Source of the DNA: Chryseobacterium sp. YIM B08800
GTDB taxonomy: Bacteria; Bacteroidota; Bacteroidia; Flavobacteriales; Weeksellaceae
DNA: 52,016 nucleotides
Direction: 5' to 3'
Assembly: GCF_026163565.1 (NCBI RefSeq)
Contig: NZ_JAPDKN010000048.1
Span: forward strand, 1 to 52,016
This document shows positions 51,991 through 52,016 of this stretch, one piece after another (position 1 is the stretch's first letter; the number at the start of each line of letters is the position of its first letter). Below the pieces are notes generated by a model that was not told where the DNA came from, did not search any database, and saw nothing but the letters and a program-made list of their open reading frames with translations. The position numbers and the translations under genes are program-made.

Positions 51991-52016
51991 AAAGAATAAT
52001 AAAAAAGAGTAAGGGC

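Overview
The window is a low-GC chromosomal segment from a member of the Flavobacteriia, most likely Chryseobacterium or a close relative. The evidence is type IX secretion (T9SS) C-terminal sorting domains, TAnnTTTG-type -7 promoter elements, absence of clear Shine-Dalgarno sequences, and above all a complete flexirubin pigment locus. The species call is inference from gene content; no rRNA or tRNA gene is present.

Layout. (1) 85-6000, minus strand: a large tandem-repeat T9SS cargo protein and two polytopic membrane proteins, one of them EpsG-like. (2) 6092-12887, plus strand: a well-formed promoter followed by the first flexirubin block, containing an MMPL exporter/acyltransferase fusion, darA, darB and two hot-dog dehydratases, and closed by a terminator. 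(3) 12927-17944: a block not obviously tied to the pigment (small hypothetical protein, secreted TPR protein, M16 peptidase on the minus strand, tiny membrane protein). (4) 18050-31294, plus strand: the second flexirubin block (134-aa protein, BtrH-like acyltransferase, ABC exporter pair, thioesterase, ketosynthase, a RelE/ParE toxin-antitoxin pair, a truncated ketosynthase, ACP, a KS/chain-length-factor pair, polysaccharide deacetylase, LolA, lipoprotein, FabZ-like protein, secreted protein, GT2-DUF2062). (5) 31359-34488, minus strand: an ASPIC/UnbV T9SS protein split by one in-frame TGA, and a diheme cytochrome lipoprotein. (6) 34663-43159, minus strand: the third flexirubin block (aromatic amino acid ammonia-lyase, FabG, KS, ACP, LpxL-like acyltransferase, desaturase-like flavoprotein, C45 acyltransferase/hydrolase). 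(7) 43246-46521: a flavin-dependent halogenase-like enzyme (plus), a secreted protein and an aryl adenylate-forming ligase (both minus). (8) 46936-51969, plus strand: housekeeping genes (ileS, TraR/DksA-like protein, small proteins, lspA).

How the genes fit together (known for aryl polyene and flexirubin pathways, inferred here). The ammonia-lyase makes an aryl-acrylate starter from an aromatic amino acid, and the ligase activates it for loading on an ACP. The KS/CLF pair, FabG and the hot-dog dehydratases extend it to a polyene. DarB and DarA make the dialkylresorcinol partner, and the BtrH-like, LpxL-like, PlsC-like or C45 proteins could form the ester bond between the halves. The halogenase/hydroxylase-like flavoprotein could tailor the ring. 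LolA, the lipoproteins, the MMPL exporter and the ABC pair would move the pigment to the outer membrane.

The most notable points are: the single TGA replacing a tryptophan codon in an otherwise intact T9SS gene; halogenase signature motifs in the cluster flavoprotein; the toxin-antitoxin pair inside the pigment operon; several synthases or dehydratases lacking catalytic residues; and at least six palindromic intergenic elements, one of which has become part of a reading frame.
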